Shown: positions 23,183 to 32,818, numbered from the stretch's first letter. The stretch is DNA of 64,000 nt from Streptomyces verrucosisporus (GCF_017114865.1 NZ_JADEYH010000022.1:1-64000); one strand, 5' to 3'. Numbers and translations are program-made. Notes: generated by a model from the letters alone, not told the origin.

Positions 23183-25924
23183 TCACGCGCCGCGCCGCGC
23201 CGTGTGCCCTCGGTCCGCGTGGCCCCGTCCCGCCCGCAGGACGCGCCAGAGGTGTTCCGTCAGCAGCACGCAGGAGGCGGTGGCCAGACACACCCCCCAC
23301 TGCGCGGGCGTGAGGGAGACGGTGTCGAAGACACCGTGGGCGAAGGGGACCTGCACGGCGACGATCTGCAGCACGAGGACGACCGCCAGGCTGACCCACA
23401 GAGTGCGGTTGCGCAACTGGTGGCGGCCGAGGACGGGGCCGTCCTCGCTGCGCGCGTTCAGCGCGTTGAACAACTGGAAGAGCACGAACGTGGTGAAGGC
23501 CATGGTCGCGGCGGTCGCGGAGTCGGTGAGGTCCCGGGCCACCGCGAAGACCGCCAGCGTGCCGGCGGCCATGACCGCGCCGGCGCGGGCGATGGCACCC
23601 AGCCGGCGGGCGCCCAGGATGCGCTCGCCGGGCGGCCGGGGCGGACGGCGCATGATGCCGTCCCGCGGCGGGTCGATGCCCAGGGCCATGGCGGGCGGCC
23701 CGTCCATGATGATGTTGACCCACAGCAGCTGGATCGCGGTCATGGGGGCGGGCAGTCCGGCCAGCACGGTGGTGAGCAGGGTGAGGATGGCGCCGACGTT
23801 GGTGGACAGCTGGAAGCGGACGAAGGTGGTGATGTTGTCGTAGATGGAGCGGCCCTCGCGCACCGCCCGGACGATGGTGGAGAAGTCGTCGTCGGTCAGC
23901 ACCATGTCGGCGGCCTCCTTGGCGACATCGGTGCCGGTGATGCCCATGGCGACACCGATGTGCGCGGCGCGCAGGGCGGCGGCGTCGTTGACCCCGTCAC
24001 CGGTCATGGCCACGATGTGGCCGCGCTGCGCGAGGGCACGGACGATGGTGACCTTGTGCTCGGGGGCGACGCGGGCGAAGATGCCGATCCCGTCGATGCG
24101 CGAGGCGAGTTCCTCGCCGCTCATCCGGGTCAGTTCGGCGCCGGTGACGACATCGCCGGTGATGCCGAGTTCGCGGGCGATGGCGGCAGCTGTGTCGGCG
24201 TGGTCCCCCGTGATCATTTTGACGGTGACCCCGGCCTCCTGGGCCAGGGCGACGGCGTCGCGGGCCTGGGCACGAGGCGGGTCGGCGATTCCGGCGACCG
24301 CCGTCAGGGTCAGCCCCGCCACCTGCTGCGGCTGCGGTCGTCCGGTGGTGGTGGCGGTGGTGGCGGTGGCCGCGCCCAGGACGCGCAGGCCCTGGCCACC
24401 CAGCCGGGTGGCGGCGGCCATGATCTCCCGGCGCCGCTCGTCGTCCATGGGGACGGGGCCCTGTTCGGTCAGGAGGTGGGTGCAGCGGTCCAGCAGCACG
24501 TCGACGGCGCCCTTGGCGTGGACGCGGGTGGACCCGTCGGCCTCGGTGTGGAAGGTGGCCATGTACTTGGCGGCCGGGTCGAAGGGCACCTCGCCGGTGC
24601 GCGGTGTGCGGGTGCGCAGCGTCTCGGGGTCGAGGCCGGTCTTGGCGGCGAGCACGAGCACGGCGGCTTCGGTGGGATCCCCGATGATGCCGTCGCCGGT
24701 GAGACGGGCGTCGTTGCACAGTGCGAACGGCAGGGCCGCGTCCCGCGGGTCCGCGGCCGCCGGCCCGGTGCCGGCCGGGCGCACGCTGCCGGCGGTGCCG
24801 TAGCCGTCGCCGGTCACCTCGTAGAAGCGTCCGGCCGACCACAGGGACCGGACGGTCATCTCGTTCAGGGTCAGGGTGCCGGTCTTGTCACTGCACACCA
24901 CGGTCGCGGAACCGAGGGCCTCCACGGAGGCCAGGCGCTTGACGATGGCGCCCCGGCGGGCCATCCGGTGCACACCCAGGGCCAGGGTGAGCGCGAGGAC
25001 GGCGGGCAGGCCTTCGGGGATCGCGGCGACCGCCAGTGCCACGGCGCGCAGAGCGAGATCGGCCAGGTCCTCTCCGCGTACCAGGGACGCGATCGTGTAG
25101 GCGGCCACCGCGACACCGCTGATCAGGGCCAGTCGCCGACCCAGGCTGTCCATCTGAACCTGCAGCGGGCTGGGCGGTTCGGTGCCGGCGCGCAGCGCCG
25201 CGGCGATCCGGCCGACCTCGGTGCGCATGCCGGTGGCGGTCACGATCATCTCGGCGCGGCCGCGGGTCAGGGCGGTGTTCATGAACAGCATGCCGGTGCG
25301 TTCGGCGACGGGCACCGGGTCCTCACCGCCGGCCGGGTTGGGCGCGGTCGACTTGGCGACGGGGTGGGACTCGCCGGTCAGCGTGGCCTCGGCGGCCTCG
25401 ACGGACTCCGCGACCGCCAGGCGGCCGTCGGCCGGGATACGGTCACCGGCTTCGAGCAGGACCACGTCACCGGGCACCAGGGTGCGGGCCTGGACCACCT
25501 GTACCCGTCCGTCACGGCGCACCCGGGCGGTGGGCACCAGCATCTGCCGCAGCGCCTCCAGGCTGCGCTCGGCACGTCGTTCCTGCAGATAGCCGATGAC
25601 GGCGTTGAGGAAGAGGACGGCGGTGATGACGACGGCGTCCTTGATCTCGCCGATGACGCCGGCGACGACCGCGGCGGCGAGCAGGATGCCGATCAACCAG
25701 CTGCGGAACTGGTCCAGCAGACGCAGCAACTGCGGCCGACGGGCGGGTTCGGCCAGCGAGTTGGTGCCCCAGTCGGCGGCCCGCCGCTGCGCCTCCTGCG
25801 CGGACAGGCCCGCGGACGGGTCCACGCCGAGAAGCCCGGCCACCCGCGCCGCATCGCGCAGATGGGCGTCGGCCACCGGTTCAAGGGCGTGCGGCGGGGC
25901 CGCGCCGGGCGGCTGCTGGGCCAT
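23183..25924 (-). CDS. P-type (P2A-like) cation ATPase, probably Ca2+
   Basis: 913 aa, plasma membrane. N-terminal cation-ATPase domain (~15-80), TM1-2 (~75-112), actuator TGES (183-186), TM4 site PEGLP (303-307), phosphorylation Asp346 in DKTGTLT, hinge MITGDHADTAAAIARELGI and MTGDGVNDAAALRAAHIGVAMG, TM6 VNIIMDGPPAMALG, and four more C-terminal TMs. PEGLP plus the TM6 N-x4-D pattern indicate Ca2+/Mn2+ transport of the PMR1/SERCA type rather than heavy metal (no CPC). A Thr-Ala run (ATATTATTT) lies in the N domain. Convergent with the heliorhodopsin gene, 34 nt apart. Regulation not visible. Confidence 0.93.
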   Translation of the reverse strand: MAQQPPGAAPPHALEPVADAHLRDAARVAGLLGVDPSAGLSAQEAQRRAADWGTNSLAEPARRPQLLRLLDQFRSWLIGILLAAAVVAGVIGEIKDAVVITAVLFLNAVIGYLQERRAERSLEALRQMLVPTARVRRDGRVQVVQARTLVPGDVVLLEAGDRIPADGRLAVAESVEAAEATLTGESHPVAKSTAPNPAGGEDPVPVAERTGMLFMNTALTRGRAEMIVTATGMRTEVGRIAAALRAGTEPPSPLQVQMDSLGRRLALISGVAVAAYTIASLVRGEDLADLALRAVALAVAAIPEGLPAVLALTLALGVHRMARRGAIVKRLASVEALGSATVVCSDKTGTLTLNEMTVRSLWSAGRFYEVTGDGYGTAGSVRPAGTGPAAADPRDAALPFALCNDARLTGDGIIGDPTEAAVLVLAAKTGLDPETLRTRTPRTGEVPFDPAAKYMATFHTEADGSTRVHAKGAVDVLLDRCTHLLTEQGPVPMDDERRREIMAAATRLGGQGLRVLGAATATTATTTGRPQPQQVAGLTLTAVAGIADPPRAQARDAVALAQEAGVTVKMITGDHADTAAAIARELGITGDVVTGAELTRMSGEELASRIDGIGIFARVAPEHKVTIVRALAQRGHIVAMTGDGVNDAAALRAAHIGVAMGITGTDVAKEAADMVLTDDDFSTIVRAVREGRSIYDNITTFVRFQLSTNVGAILTLLTTVLAGLPAPMTAIQLLWVNIIMDGPPAMALGIDPPRDGIMRRPPRPPGERILGARRLGAIARAGAVMAAGTLAVFAVARDLTDSATAATMAFTTFVLFQLFNALNARSEDGPVLGRHQLRNRTLWVSLAVVLVLQIVAVQVPFAHGVFDTVSLTPAQWGVCLATASCVLLTEHLWRVLRAGRGHADRGHTARRGA

Positions 25925-26330
25925 GAACGGTTACTCCTTTACGCGCAGGGCTACGGCGGGTGGGGAGGTGGCACGGCAGGGCCCGGCCGACCGGGTGACG
26001 GCGCCGCTCCGGGGGCAGGCGGCGAAGCCTTCCCCTTCGACGGCCACCGGGGCACTCATCCCGCTCTCCTGTCCCCGAAGGCCGCCGGCAAGCGGCCTTC
26101 CGTCTTCCAGCCTCGGCGACACCGCTCCCTTCGGCCAGGGACCGACCGGTTCCCCAAGGGGGCCGGCCGGCCCTGTCGGGCACCGGCCTGCACAGGCACG
26201 CACGGACCGGGAGAGCGACGGCATCGGTGCTCGGATACCCACCGGCTCCCGCCGGATCCCCGGGCTCGTCCGGTCACCGCGATGCCCACCGCGCCGGCCG
26301 GTACGGCCGGCGGCCGGACCGCGCCGTGGC
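25925..26330. other. Intergenic region upstream of the P-type ATPase
   Basis: 406 nt between the ATPase start and the SUKH-Lsr2 stop. It includes a short hairpin GCCGGCC-GGTAC-GGCCGGC (26293-26311), which may end the SUKH-Lsr2 transcript. No gene or clear promoter recognised. Confidence 0.45.
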
Positions 26331-27011
26331 TCATCCGGGGTGGGCTTCTTCCCACGCCTGGAGGACCACCGCGGGGATGCGTCCGCGGTCGGGAAGGCCG
26401 TAGCCGTTGGCGCGGGCCCAGGCGCGTACGGCCCGGGAGTCGATGCGCCGCCCGCGACCGGGCTCCGGCACCGACGCGGAGGTGGTGCGGGCGGGTGACG
26501 GGGTGAAGAAGGTCCCGGCGCCGAGGAGGTCTTCGGGGAAGACGGGGACCTGGACTCGCCGGCTGAGGACGGCTGCGAGGAAGCCGGTGAGGGGGCCGTC
26601 GAAGGTGTACCAGGTGCGGCCGCAGGACTGGTTGACGGTGATGCGCCAGGTATCGGGGGCGGTGCGTGGTGCGGTGATCCAGAACAAGTGGTCGCCGTTG
26701 TCGGTCACCCCGACGGCGAACAGCGCCTGAGGATCATGGGGGACGGGGAACCTGCCCTGGCCGCGGTCCCGGGTGAGCTGGTCGCGCAGGGTGGCGGGCA
26801 TGGGGCCGGTGAGGTTGGCCCATGGGGTGGGAGCGTGGGGGTGGTAAATGTGGAGGAAGTCGCAGAACGCGCCGGGCCCGTAGACGGAGGCCAGGTGCTT
26901 GTGGTCACCGGGCAGGCGCGTGCCGAGGGTGGTCTCGACGGTCGGCCAGTCCACGGCCGGGGCGCCGGCGGGCGGAGGGCAGAGCCGGATCAGGTCGTCG
27001 AGAGCGGTCAC
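26331..27011 (-). CDS. SMI1/KNR4 (SUKH) domain fused to an Lsr2-type DNA-binding domain
   Basis: 226 aa, GTG start with GAGGAG upstream. Residues ~10-150 show the SUKH pattern (W-x2-VE-x2-LG-x2-LP-x2-HK, YGPGAFCDFLHIY, GDHLFW). After a ~30-residue linker, the last ~40 residues (RIDSRAVRAWARANGY, DRGRIPAVVLQAWEEAH) match the C-terminal domain of Lsr2, including the RGR loop that inserts in the minor groove of AT-rich DNA. SUKH proteins usually serve as immunity proteins against contact-dependent toxins; coupling to an Lsr2 head would tether one to the nucleoid or make it a regulator. No toxin gene adjoins it. The function is inference. Confidence 0.8.
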   Translation of the reverse strand: MTALDDLIRLCPPPAGAPAVDWPTVETTLGTRLPGDHKHLASVYGPGAFCDFLHIYHPHAPTPWANLTGPMPATLRDQLTRDRGQGRFPVPHDPQALFAVGVTDNGDHLFWITAPRTAPDTWRITVNQSCGRTWYTFDGPLTGFLAAVLSRRVQVPVFPEDLLGAGTFFTPSPARTTSASVPEPGRGRRIDSRAVRAWARANGYGLPDRGRIPAVVLQAWEEAHPG

Positions 27012-27294
27012 AGGGCTCCTCGGCGGTTTCGCTGCTGCTGTGCAGGCGGGATCGTTCTGGTGGCCAGGGCGTCAGCGTATCCGCGTGTCTCTGTCGCGAG
27101 GCGGTGCGCCCTGGTCGCAGGCCCTTGCGGGCATGGTCCATACGGCGGCGGACGCTCTCGTACGCGCGGGCCCTTGCGCCGTGCCGAGGGCGTCCGCGGG
27201 CCTCGCGCCGTCGTGTGGTCCGTACCGGTGAAGCCCGTGGTGCCGGTCTCGCCGCCTCGGCTGTGGGACCGGTCCGTCTCCCTATGCTCGTCGC

Positions 27295-28140
27295 ATGGTT
27301 CAGGTACGGGAACGGCCGGCGCTGCGCCGTGGGCACGGAGCCGGCCGGCGAACGGCCTGGGCTCTGGCCGCGGCCGCGGTGCTGTGCCAGATTCCTTACC
27401 CGTTGGTATCCGGTCCCTGGCGCGATGCGCTCACCGTCGCCGGCGTGGCGGTCTTCTGTCTGGCCTCCCTCACGGCCGCCGCTCTGCGGCACGGTGCGCG
27501 GGGCCCGCTGGCGCTGTTCACGGTGGCGGGGCTGGGGGGCCTGGCGGTGGAGGCCGTGGGGGTGCGTACGGGTTTTCCGTTCGGCTCCTACCACTACACG
27601 GGCTCCCTGGGACCGAGCTTGGCGGGGGTGCCGGTGGTGGTGCCTCTCGCCTGGATGATGATGGCCTGGCCCGCTCTGGAGGCGGGGCGCGTACTGGCCG
27701 GGGACCGCGGGCGTGCCGGGGCGCCCGTGTCCCGGATGCGGACGGCGGTGGTCGGGGGGTGGGCCCTGGCGTCCTGGGATGTCTTCCTCGATCCGCAGAT
27801 GATCGACGCCGGTCACTGGGTCTGGTCGCACCCCCGTCCAGGGCTCCCGGGCGTGGAGGGCGTACCGCTGACCAACTTCGCCGGGTGGGTGGCCGTGTCC
27901 GTGGCCATGGTCGCCGCCGTGGACGCCGTCTCCCGGCGCTCGGTGCGGCGGCCCGCCGGAAGCGGTACGACCGGCAGCCCGGCCGTCGTGCTGTACCTGT
28001 GGACCTACGCCTCGTCGGTGACGGCCTGCCTGGTCTTCTTCGGCCGCCCGCAGGTGGCGCTGGTCGGGGGAGCGCTGATGGGCCTGGTCGCCGTGCCGCT
28101 GGCCGTGCGGGTGGCGGGCGCCGCCGGGAGACGGGTGTGA
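27295..28140 (+). CDS. cruF: Carotenoid 1,2-hydratase family membrane protein (CruF-like)
   Basis: 281 aa, about seven TM segments. CruF landmarks: TGFPFGSYHYTGSLGP (~86-101), VPLAWMMMAWPALE (~112), ASWDVFLDPQMIDAGHWVW (~160-178). Adds water across the psi end group of acyclic or monocyclic carotenoids. No RBS is present; TATGCT (27283-27288) sits 6 nt before the ATG, which suggests a leaderless mRNA. First gene of a three-gene carotenoid-tailoring operon; its stop overlaps the glycosyltransferase GTG (GTGA). Confidence 0.85.
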   Translation: MVQVRERPALRRGHGAGRRTAWALAAAAVLCQIPYPLVSGPWRDALTVAGVAVFCLASLTAAALRHGARGPLALFTVAGLGGLAVEAVGVRTGFPFGSYHYTGSLGPSLAGVPVVVPLAWMMMAWPALEAGRVLAGDRGRAGAPVSRMRTAVVGGWALASWDVFLDPQMIDAGHWVWSHPRPGLPGVEGVPLTNFAGWVAVSVAMVAAVDAVSRRSVRRPAGSGTTGSPAVVLYLWTYASSVTACLVFFGRPQVALVGGALMGLVAVPLAVRVAGAAGRRV

Positions 28141-29261
28141 GCCGGCCCGGCCTCGCGCGGACGGCGGTCGCGGCGGGTTCGGTACTGGCGGTCGCCGGCG
28201 CCGTGCACAGCGCCTGGAACAGCAGGGCCCTGCGGACCCCGCCGGTGGATCCGCCGCCGGTGGCCGAGTCCGTGTCCCTGCTGATGCCGGTGCGCGACGA
28301 GGCCGGGCGCGTCGGCCCCGCGCTGCGGTCCCTGCTGGCTCAGGAGCGGGTGCCCCGGGCGGAGGTCATCGTGCTCGACGACCAGTCCACCGACGGCACC
28401 GGCGACGTGGTCCGCCGCCTGTGCGGACCGTACCGGCACGCCCGGGTCGTGCGCGGCACGGCGCCCAGGCCCGGCTCCCCGGGCAAGGCGCACGCCTGCC
28501 ACCAGCTCGCGTCGCTCGCACGGGGCAGCGTGCTGGTCTTCGTGGACGCGGACGTGGTGCTCGCGCCGCATGCGGTGGCGTCCTCGGTGGCGCTGCTGCG
28601 CTCGGCCGGACTCGATCTGGTCTCCCCCTTCCCCCGCCAGGTCGCCGAGGGGTCCGCCAACCGGCTTGTCCAGCCCCTGCTGCAGTGGTCGTGGCTGACG
28701 TCACTGCCGCTGCGGCGGGCGGAGACCTCGCCGCGGCCGGCGCTGTCCGCGGCGAACGGCCAGTTCCTGGTCGTGGACGCCACCGTCCTGCGCGGCTGCG
28801 GCGGCTTCGCCTCAGTCACGGACGAGGTCCTCGAGGACATGGCGCTCGTCCGGGCGCTGAAGCGCTCCGGCGGCCGGGGCGGGATCGTGGACGGCAGCCG
28901 GATCGCGAGGTGCCGGATGTACGACGGCTGGCGCGATCTGCGTGAGGGGTACGGCAAGTCCCTGTGGGCGGCGTTCGGTTCCGGCGGTGGCGCGGCGGCG
29001 GTGTGCGCCCTCCTGACCTGGGCCTATGTGGTGCCACCGCTGGCGGCGCTGCGGGGGTCGCGATGGGGTGCGGCCGGATACGCCGCGGCCGTGGCGGGGC
29101 GGGCGCTGACCGCGCGGCGCACGGGCGGGCGGTGCTGGCCGGACGCGCTGGCCCACCCGTTTTCGGTGAGCCTGCTGGTGGCGCTGACGGCGCGGTCCTG
29201 GCTCGGTCACCGCCGCTCCACGCTGACGTGGAAGGGCAGACCGCTGCGAGGGGTGCGCTGA
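28137..29261 (+). CDS. cruG: GT2 family glycosyltransferase, probable carotenoid glycosyltransferase (CruG-like)
   Basis: 374 aa, GTG start overlapping the cruF stop. GT-A fold: LLMPVRDEAGRVGPALRSLL (~46), DDQSTDGT (~80), FVDADVVLAPHA DXD-type site (~141), and AANGQFLVVDATVLRGCGGF acceptor region (~208). N-terminal TM and two or three C-terminal TMs place it in the membrane. Coupling to cruF supports 2'-O-glycosylation of a hydroxylated carotenoid. Confidence 0.82.
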   Translation: MSRPGLARTAVAAGSVLAVAGAVHSAWNSRALRTPPVDPPPVAESVSLLMPVRDEAGRVGPALRSLLAQERVPRAEVIVLDDQSTDGTGDVVRRLCGPYRHARVVRGTAPRPGSPGKAHACHQLASLARGSVLVFVDADVVLAPHAVASSVALLRSAGLDLVSPFPRQVAEGSANRLVQPLLQWSWLTSLPLRRAETSPRPALSAANGQFLVVDATVLRGCGGFASVTDEVLEDMALVRALKRSGGRGGIVDGSRIARCRMYDGWRDLREGYGKSLWAAFGSGGGAAAVCALLTWAYVVPPLAALRGSRWGAAGYAAAVAGRALTARRTGGRCWPDALAHPFSVSLLVALTARSWLGHRRSTLTWKGRPLRGVR

Positions 29262-29262
29262 G

Positions 29263-30756
29263 GTGGCCCGCGTCGCCGTGATCGGTGCCGGTATGGGTGC
29301 CCTGGCGGCCGCCGCCCGGCTCGCCCGGCGGGGGCACCGGGTCACCGTGTACGAGCGGGCGGCCGTGTGCGGGGGCAAGCTCGGCACCGTGCGCCGGGAC
29401 GGTTTCGTCTTCGACACCGGGCCGTCGCTGCTGACCATGCCCGAGGTCTACCACCGGCTGTTCGCGGACACCGGCGAGCCCTTGGAGCGCTGCGTACCGC
29501 TGAGGCCGGTGGAGCCGGCCTGCGTCTACCGGTTCGCCGACGGGGCCCGCCTGGCGATGCCCGGCGACCCGCGACTGGTGCCCGGTGCGCTGGACGATGC
29601 CCTGGGCGAAGGCGCCGGAGCGCAGTGGGCCCGGCTGCACACGGCCTCCGGCGAGCTGTGGCGGCTGGTGGGCGAGGACGTGCTGCGGCGTCCGCTCGGC
29701 GGCCCGGCGGGACTGGTGCGCCACGCGGTCCGCCCCCGCGGCCTGGCCGCCGTCGCTCCCTGGCGCACCCTGCGGGGCACCGGACGGCGGTATCTGAGCG
29801 ACCCCCGGCTGCGCATGTGGCTGGAGCGCTACGCCACCTACAGCGGCTCCGACCCGCGGCGCGTGCCCGGTGTCATGTCGGTGGTCCCGTACGTGGAGCA
29901 GCACTACGGCAGCTGGTACGTCCCCGGCGGTCTCCGCCTGCTGGCCGAGGCCTTGGAGCGGCGCTGCGCCGAGCTGGGGGTGCGGTTCCGCTACGGCTGC
30001 GAGATCACGGCGGTGGACACCTCGGGCCGGGGCGTCACAGGGGTCCGCACGGCGGACGGCGGCACGGCGGCGGCGGACGTCGTCGTCTCCGGCGTCGACG
30101 CCGCGGTCCTCTACGGACGTCTGGCGGCGGACCGGCGCGGGCGCCGGCCCCTGAGCACCCTCGCGCGTGCCCGGCCCTCGCTGTCCGGGTTCGTCCTCCT
30201 GCTCGCGCTGCGCGGGCGGGATCCCCTGACACCGCACCACCGGGTCCTGTTTCCGGCGGACTACGACGCGGAGTTCGACGCCGTCTTCGGTGCCCGGGCC
30301 CGTCCCGCCGCCGACCCGGCGGTGTACATCAGCGCGCCGGATGACGCCGCGCTGCGTCCCGGTGACGCACACGAGGGTTGGTTCGTCCTGGTCAACGCCC
30401 CCCGGCACGGACAGCGGGGGACGCCCGGCACCGTCGACTGGACCGTCCCGGGCCTCAAGGAGTCCTACGCCGAGCGGATCCTGGACATCATGGCCGCCCG
30501 CGGCGCGGACGTGCGACCGCGCCTGCTTTGGTACGAGGTCCGCAGCCCCTTCGACCTGGAACGCGAGACCGGAAGTCCGGGCGGCGCCATCTACGGCGCC
30601 TCCTCCAACGGAGTCCGCGCCGCCCTTCTCCGCCCGGCCAACCGCTCCCCCGTCCCCGGGCTCTTCCTCGTCGGCGGATCGGCCCACCCCGGCGGCGGCC
30701 TCCCGCTGGTGGCGCTGTCGGCGGAGATCGCCGCGGCGCAGATCGGCGGTGCCTGA
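29263..30756 (+). CDS. crtD: CrtI/CrtD-family carotenoid desaturase
   Basis: 497 aa, GTG start 1 nt after the upstream stop. FAD-binding VIGAGMGALAAAARLARRGHR (given here as VIGAGMGALAAAARLA, ~5-20), YERAAVCGGKLGT, and the C-terminal LFLVGGSAHPGGGLPLV (~469-485) characteristic of bacterial phytoene desaturase relatives. Grouping with cruF and cruG suggests a CrtD-type 3,4-desaturase acting on a hydroxylated carotenoid rather than the primary phytoene desaturase. crtE, crtB and a cyclase are not in the window. Convergent with the next gene, 13 nt apart. Confidence 0.83.
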   Translation: MARVAVIGAGMGALAAAARLARRGHRVTVYERAAVCGGKLGTVRRDGFVFDTGPSLLTMPEVYHRLFADTGEPLERCVPLRPVEPACVYRFADGARLAMPGDPRLVPGALDDALGEGAGAQWARLHTASGELWRLVGEDVLRRPLGGPAGLVRHAVRPRGLAAVAPWRTLRGTGRRYLSDPRLRMWLERYATYSGSDPRRVPGVMSVVPYVEQHYGSWYVPGGLRLLAEALERRCAELGVRFRYGCEITAVDTSGRGVTGVRTADGGTAAADVVVSGVDAAVLYGRLAADRRGRRPLSTLARARPSLSGFVLLLALRGRDPLTPHHRVLFPADYDAEFDAVFGARARPAADPAVYISAPDDAALRPGDAHEGWFVLVNAPRHGQRGTPGTVDWTVPGLKESYAERILDIMAARGADVRPRLLWYEVRSPFDLERETGSPGGAIYGASSNGVRAALLRPANRSPVPGLFLVGGSAHPGGGLPLVALSAEIAAAQIGGA

Positions 30757-30769
30757 CCGCGCGGAGCCG

Positions 30770-32440
30770 CTATCTCAGCGCCCGCGCCACCCCGGCCGCC
30801 AGTTGTGCGAGGCCGACGGCTCCGGCCGCCGTCCAGCACACCGCGCACACCGTCGCCCAGTCCCACCCCGTCCCCGGCGTGCCGTCGGGCAGCAGACCGC
30901 TTCCCAGGCACGCGACCGCGCTCAGCACCACCCGCAGCGGCCGTTCGGCGACGCTCAGCGCTCCCACCCCGCGCATTCCCGCCGCGTTGGCCCGGGCCCG
31001 GACGTACTCGTGCAACTGGGTCAGGAGAGCGGCCGCCAGGCACCAGGAGGCCGGTGCCCCCAGAACGTACAGGACCGCGACGAGCAGAAGGTCCGCCACC
31101 CTGTCGGCCAGGGCGTCCACCACGGCGCCCAGCGGGCGGGCCCGGCCGGTGACCGCGGCGACCGCGCCGTCCAGTCCGTCGAACAGGCCCGACAGGACGA
31201 CGAGCGCGCAGGCGGCCAGCGGCCAGCGGCCGCCCTCGGCCGCCGGTGCCACGGCGGCGGCCGCCGCGAGGGGACCTGCCAGCGAGAGGAGGTCGGGCGG
31301 CAGGGCTCGGAGCGGACGTGTGGAGGCGCAGCGCTGGACCAGCACCACCCACGCCGAGGCCAGAGCGCTTCCTGAGGGGTCGTGCCCTGCGTGGAGTTCG
31401 GCCCACCGGGCCAGGGCGTCGTCGCGGCCGTGCGTCCCGGGTCCTGTCAACGGTGTCCCGCGGCGGAAGCGCTTCTTCACGGCCGGGGGCGTTTCGGACC
31501 TCGGCGGAGGGGACGGTTCACCGGGCGGCCGGCCACCCGGGGCCCGGTGCCTCCGGAAAGGGCGGAGCGTCGCGAGAAGGGTCTCCGTGCGGCCCTCCAG
31601 GCAGAGCATCAGCTGGTAGCCGACGAGCAGGACCGCGTGCAGCAGGTACAGCCACAGCCCCAGCGCCACGGTGACGCCGGGGACGACGAGCCCGCCGAAC
31701 GGCAGGCTCCAGTCGACCGGGATGGCCAGGAACACCACGAAGCCGCCGAGGAACCCGCACAGGAACGCCCCCGTCACGAACGCGGCCGGGACCGTCGCCC
31801 GGGAAGCGGCGGCGCCGACGCCGACGAACCGGAAGACCAGGAGCACTTCTGTGGAGAGCAGGACCCACAGCAGGTGGAAGGCCAGAAAGGCGGACAGGGC
31901 GGCCTGCGGGCCGCCGGCTTCGGCCTGCCGGGCCAGCGCCGGGCCGGCGTACAGGAGGGCGCCCATGAGCAGCGGGGCCGCCACGAGCGCGGGCACCATC
32001 CCCAGCCTGCCGCGCCAGCCGGTGAACGTGTCCTCCTCCGCCGCCGTCGGGGACAGCTGCAGGAAGCCCCGGCGCAGTCCTTCGCCGTACACGGTGGCGG
32101 GTACCAGTGTGATGGCGAGAGCGGGCCAGGACAGCCCGACCGCCGCCTCGGCCAGGGTCCGCAGCCCCGTCTGCACCCCGTGCCCGTGGGGAAGCGCGTC
32201 CGCGATCTGCGCCACGGCCTGCCGGATGCCGTCCGCGCCGATCGCGAACGCGCACAGCCGGAGCAGGAGCAGTGCCAGGGAAACGACGGAGATCATTCCG
32301 AAGAAGGAGATTCCCGCCGCGACCAGGGCCACCTGTCTGCCGTGCAGGCCATCGCGCACCTCGCGGACGAGCAGACGCAGCGCACCCCGCCTTGTGTGCG
32401 TAGCACCAGTCGGCACCGCCGGCTCCTCTGCGTGCGTCAT
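30770..32440 (-). CDS. YihY/BrkB membrane domain fused to a CDP-alcohol phosphatidyltransferase-like domain
   Basis: 556 aa from ATG at MTHAEEPAVP; a longer frame upstream is rejected because it crosses the neighbouring promoter region. Residues ~20-275 form a six-TM YihY/BrkB domain (LVAAGISFFGMISVVSL near the N-terminus). A Pro/Arg-rich linker (~275-330) leads to a second membrane domain with the CDP-alcohol phosphotransferase motif, read as DG-AV-AA-x8-G-x3-D-x3-D (DGAVAAVTGRARPLGAVVD). The usual DG-x2-AR has Ala in place of the Arg, so activity is uncertain. Such fusions would link phospholipid head-group chemistry with a transporter-like domain; the role is unknown. Not part of the carotenoid operon. 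Confidence 0.75.
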   Translation of the reverse strand: MTHAEEPAVPTGATHTRRGALRLLVREVRDGLHGRQVALVAAGISFFGMISVVSLALLLLRLCAFAIGADGIRQAVAQIADALPHGHGVQTGLRTLAEAAVGLSWPALAITLVPATVYGEGLRRGFLQLSPTAAEEDTFTGWRGRLGMVPALVAAPLLMGALLYAGPALARQAEAGGPQAALSAFLAFHLLWVLLSTEVLLVFRFVGVGAAASRATVPAAFVTGAFLCGFLGGFVVFLAIPVDWSLPFGGLVVPGVTVALGLWLYLLHAVLLVGYQLMLCLEGRTETLLATLRPFRRHRAPGGRPPGEPSPPPRSETPPAVKKRFRRGTPLTGPGTHGRDDALARWAELHAGHDPSGSALASAWVVLVQRCASTRPLRALPPDLLSLAGPLAAAAAVAPAAEGGRWPLAACALVVLSGLFDGLDGAVAAVTGRARPLGAVVDALADRVADLLLVAVLYVLGAPASWCLAAALLTQLHEYVRARANAAGMRGVGALSVAERPLRVVLSAVACLGSGLLPDGTPGTGWDWATVCAVCWTAAGAVGLAQLAAGVARALR

Positions 32441-32818
32441 GAGGCATATGCGTGCTTTGACGTGACGATACACAGGAGACAGCGCGACAGCGGTCCCCCC
32501 ATGGGCGCGCACACCTTCGCCGCGGCCTCGGCGCGGGACTGTGGGGCGTCCGGCCCTCCGCACCGCATCCGGCGGTGCCCGCGGCGGCACCGGCCCCGGG
32601 AGCGGGCGCGGTCCGCCGCAGAGGCCGGCCGGCGGGGATCTCGCGGCGCCTCCGGGGTCTCCGGGACGGGGCCGGGGATGTCTTGATCCCACCCCTTGCC
32701 GCCTTGGCATGTCATCGTCATTCTGGGCCATGCGGTGGCTTCTACCCGCATAGAAGAAGCCGCCCGCGCCCGTGTACCGCCCCTCATCCATCCACTCCGT
32801 CGCCCACAGGAGACCCGC
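32441..32818. other. Divergent promoter region
   Basis: 378 nt between the YihY fusion and the DUF3103-like secreted protein. An open frame continues through it on each strand, but codon content does not resemble either gene. No clear operator found. Confidence 0.45.
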
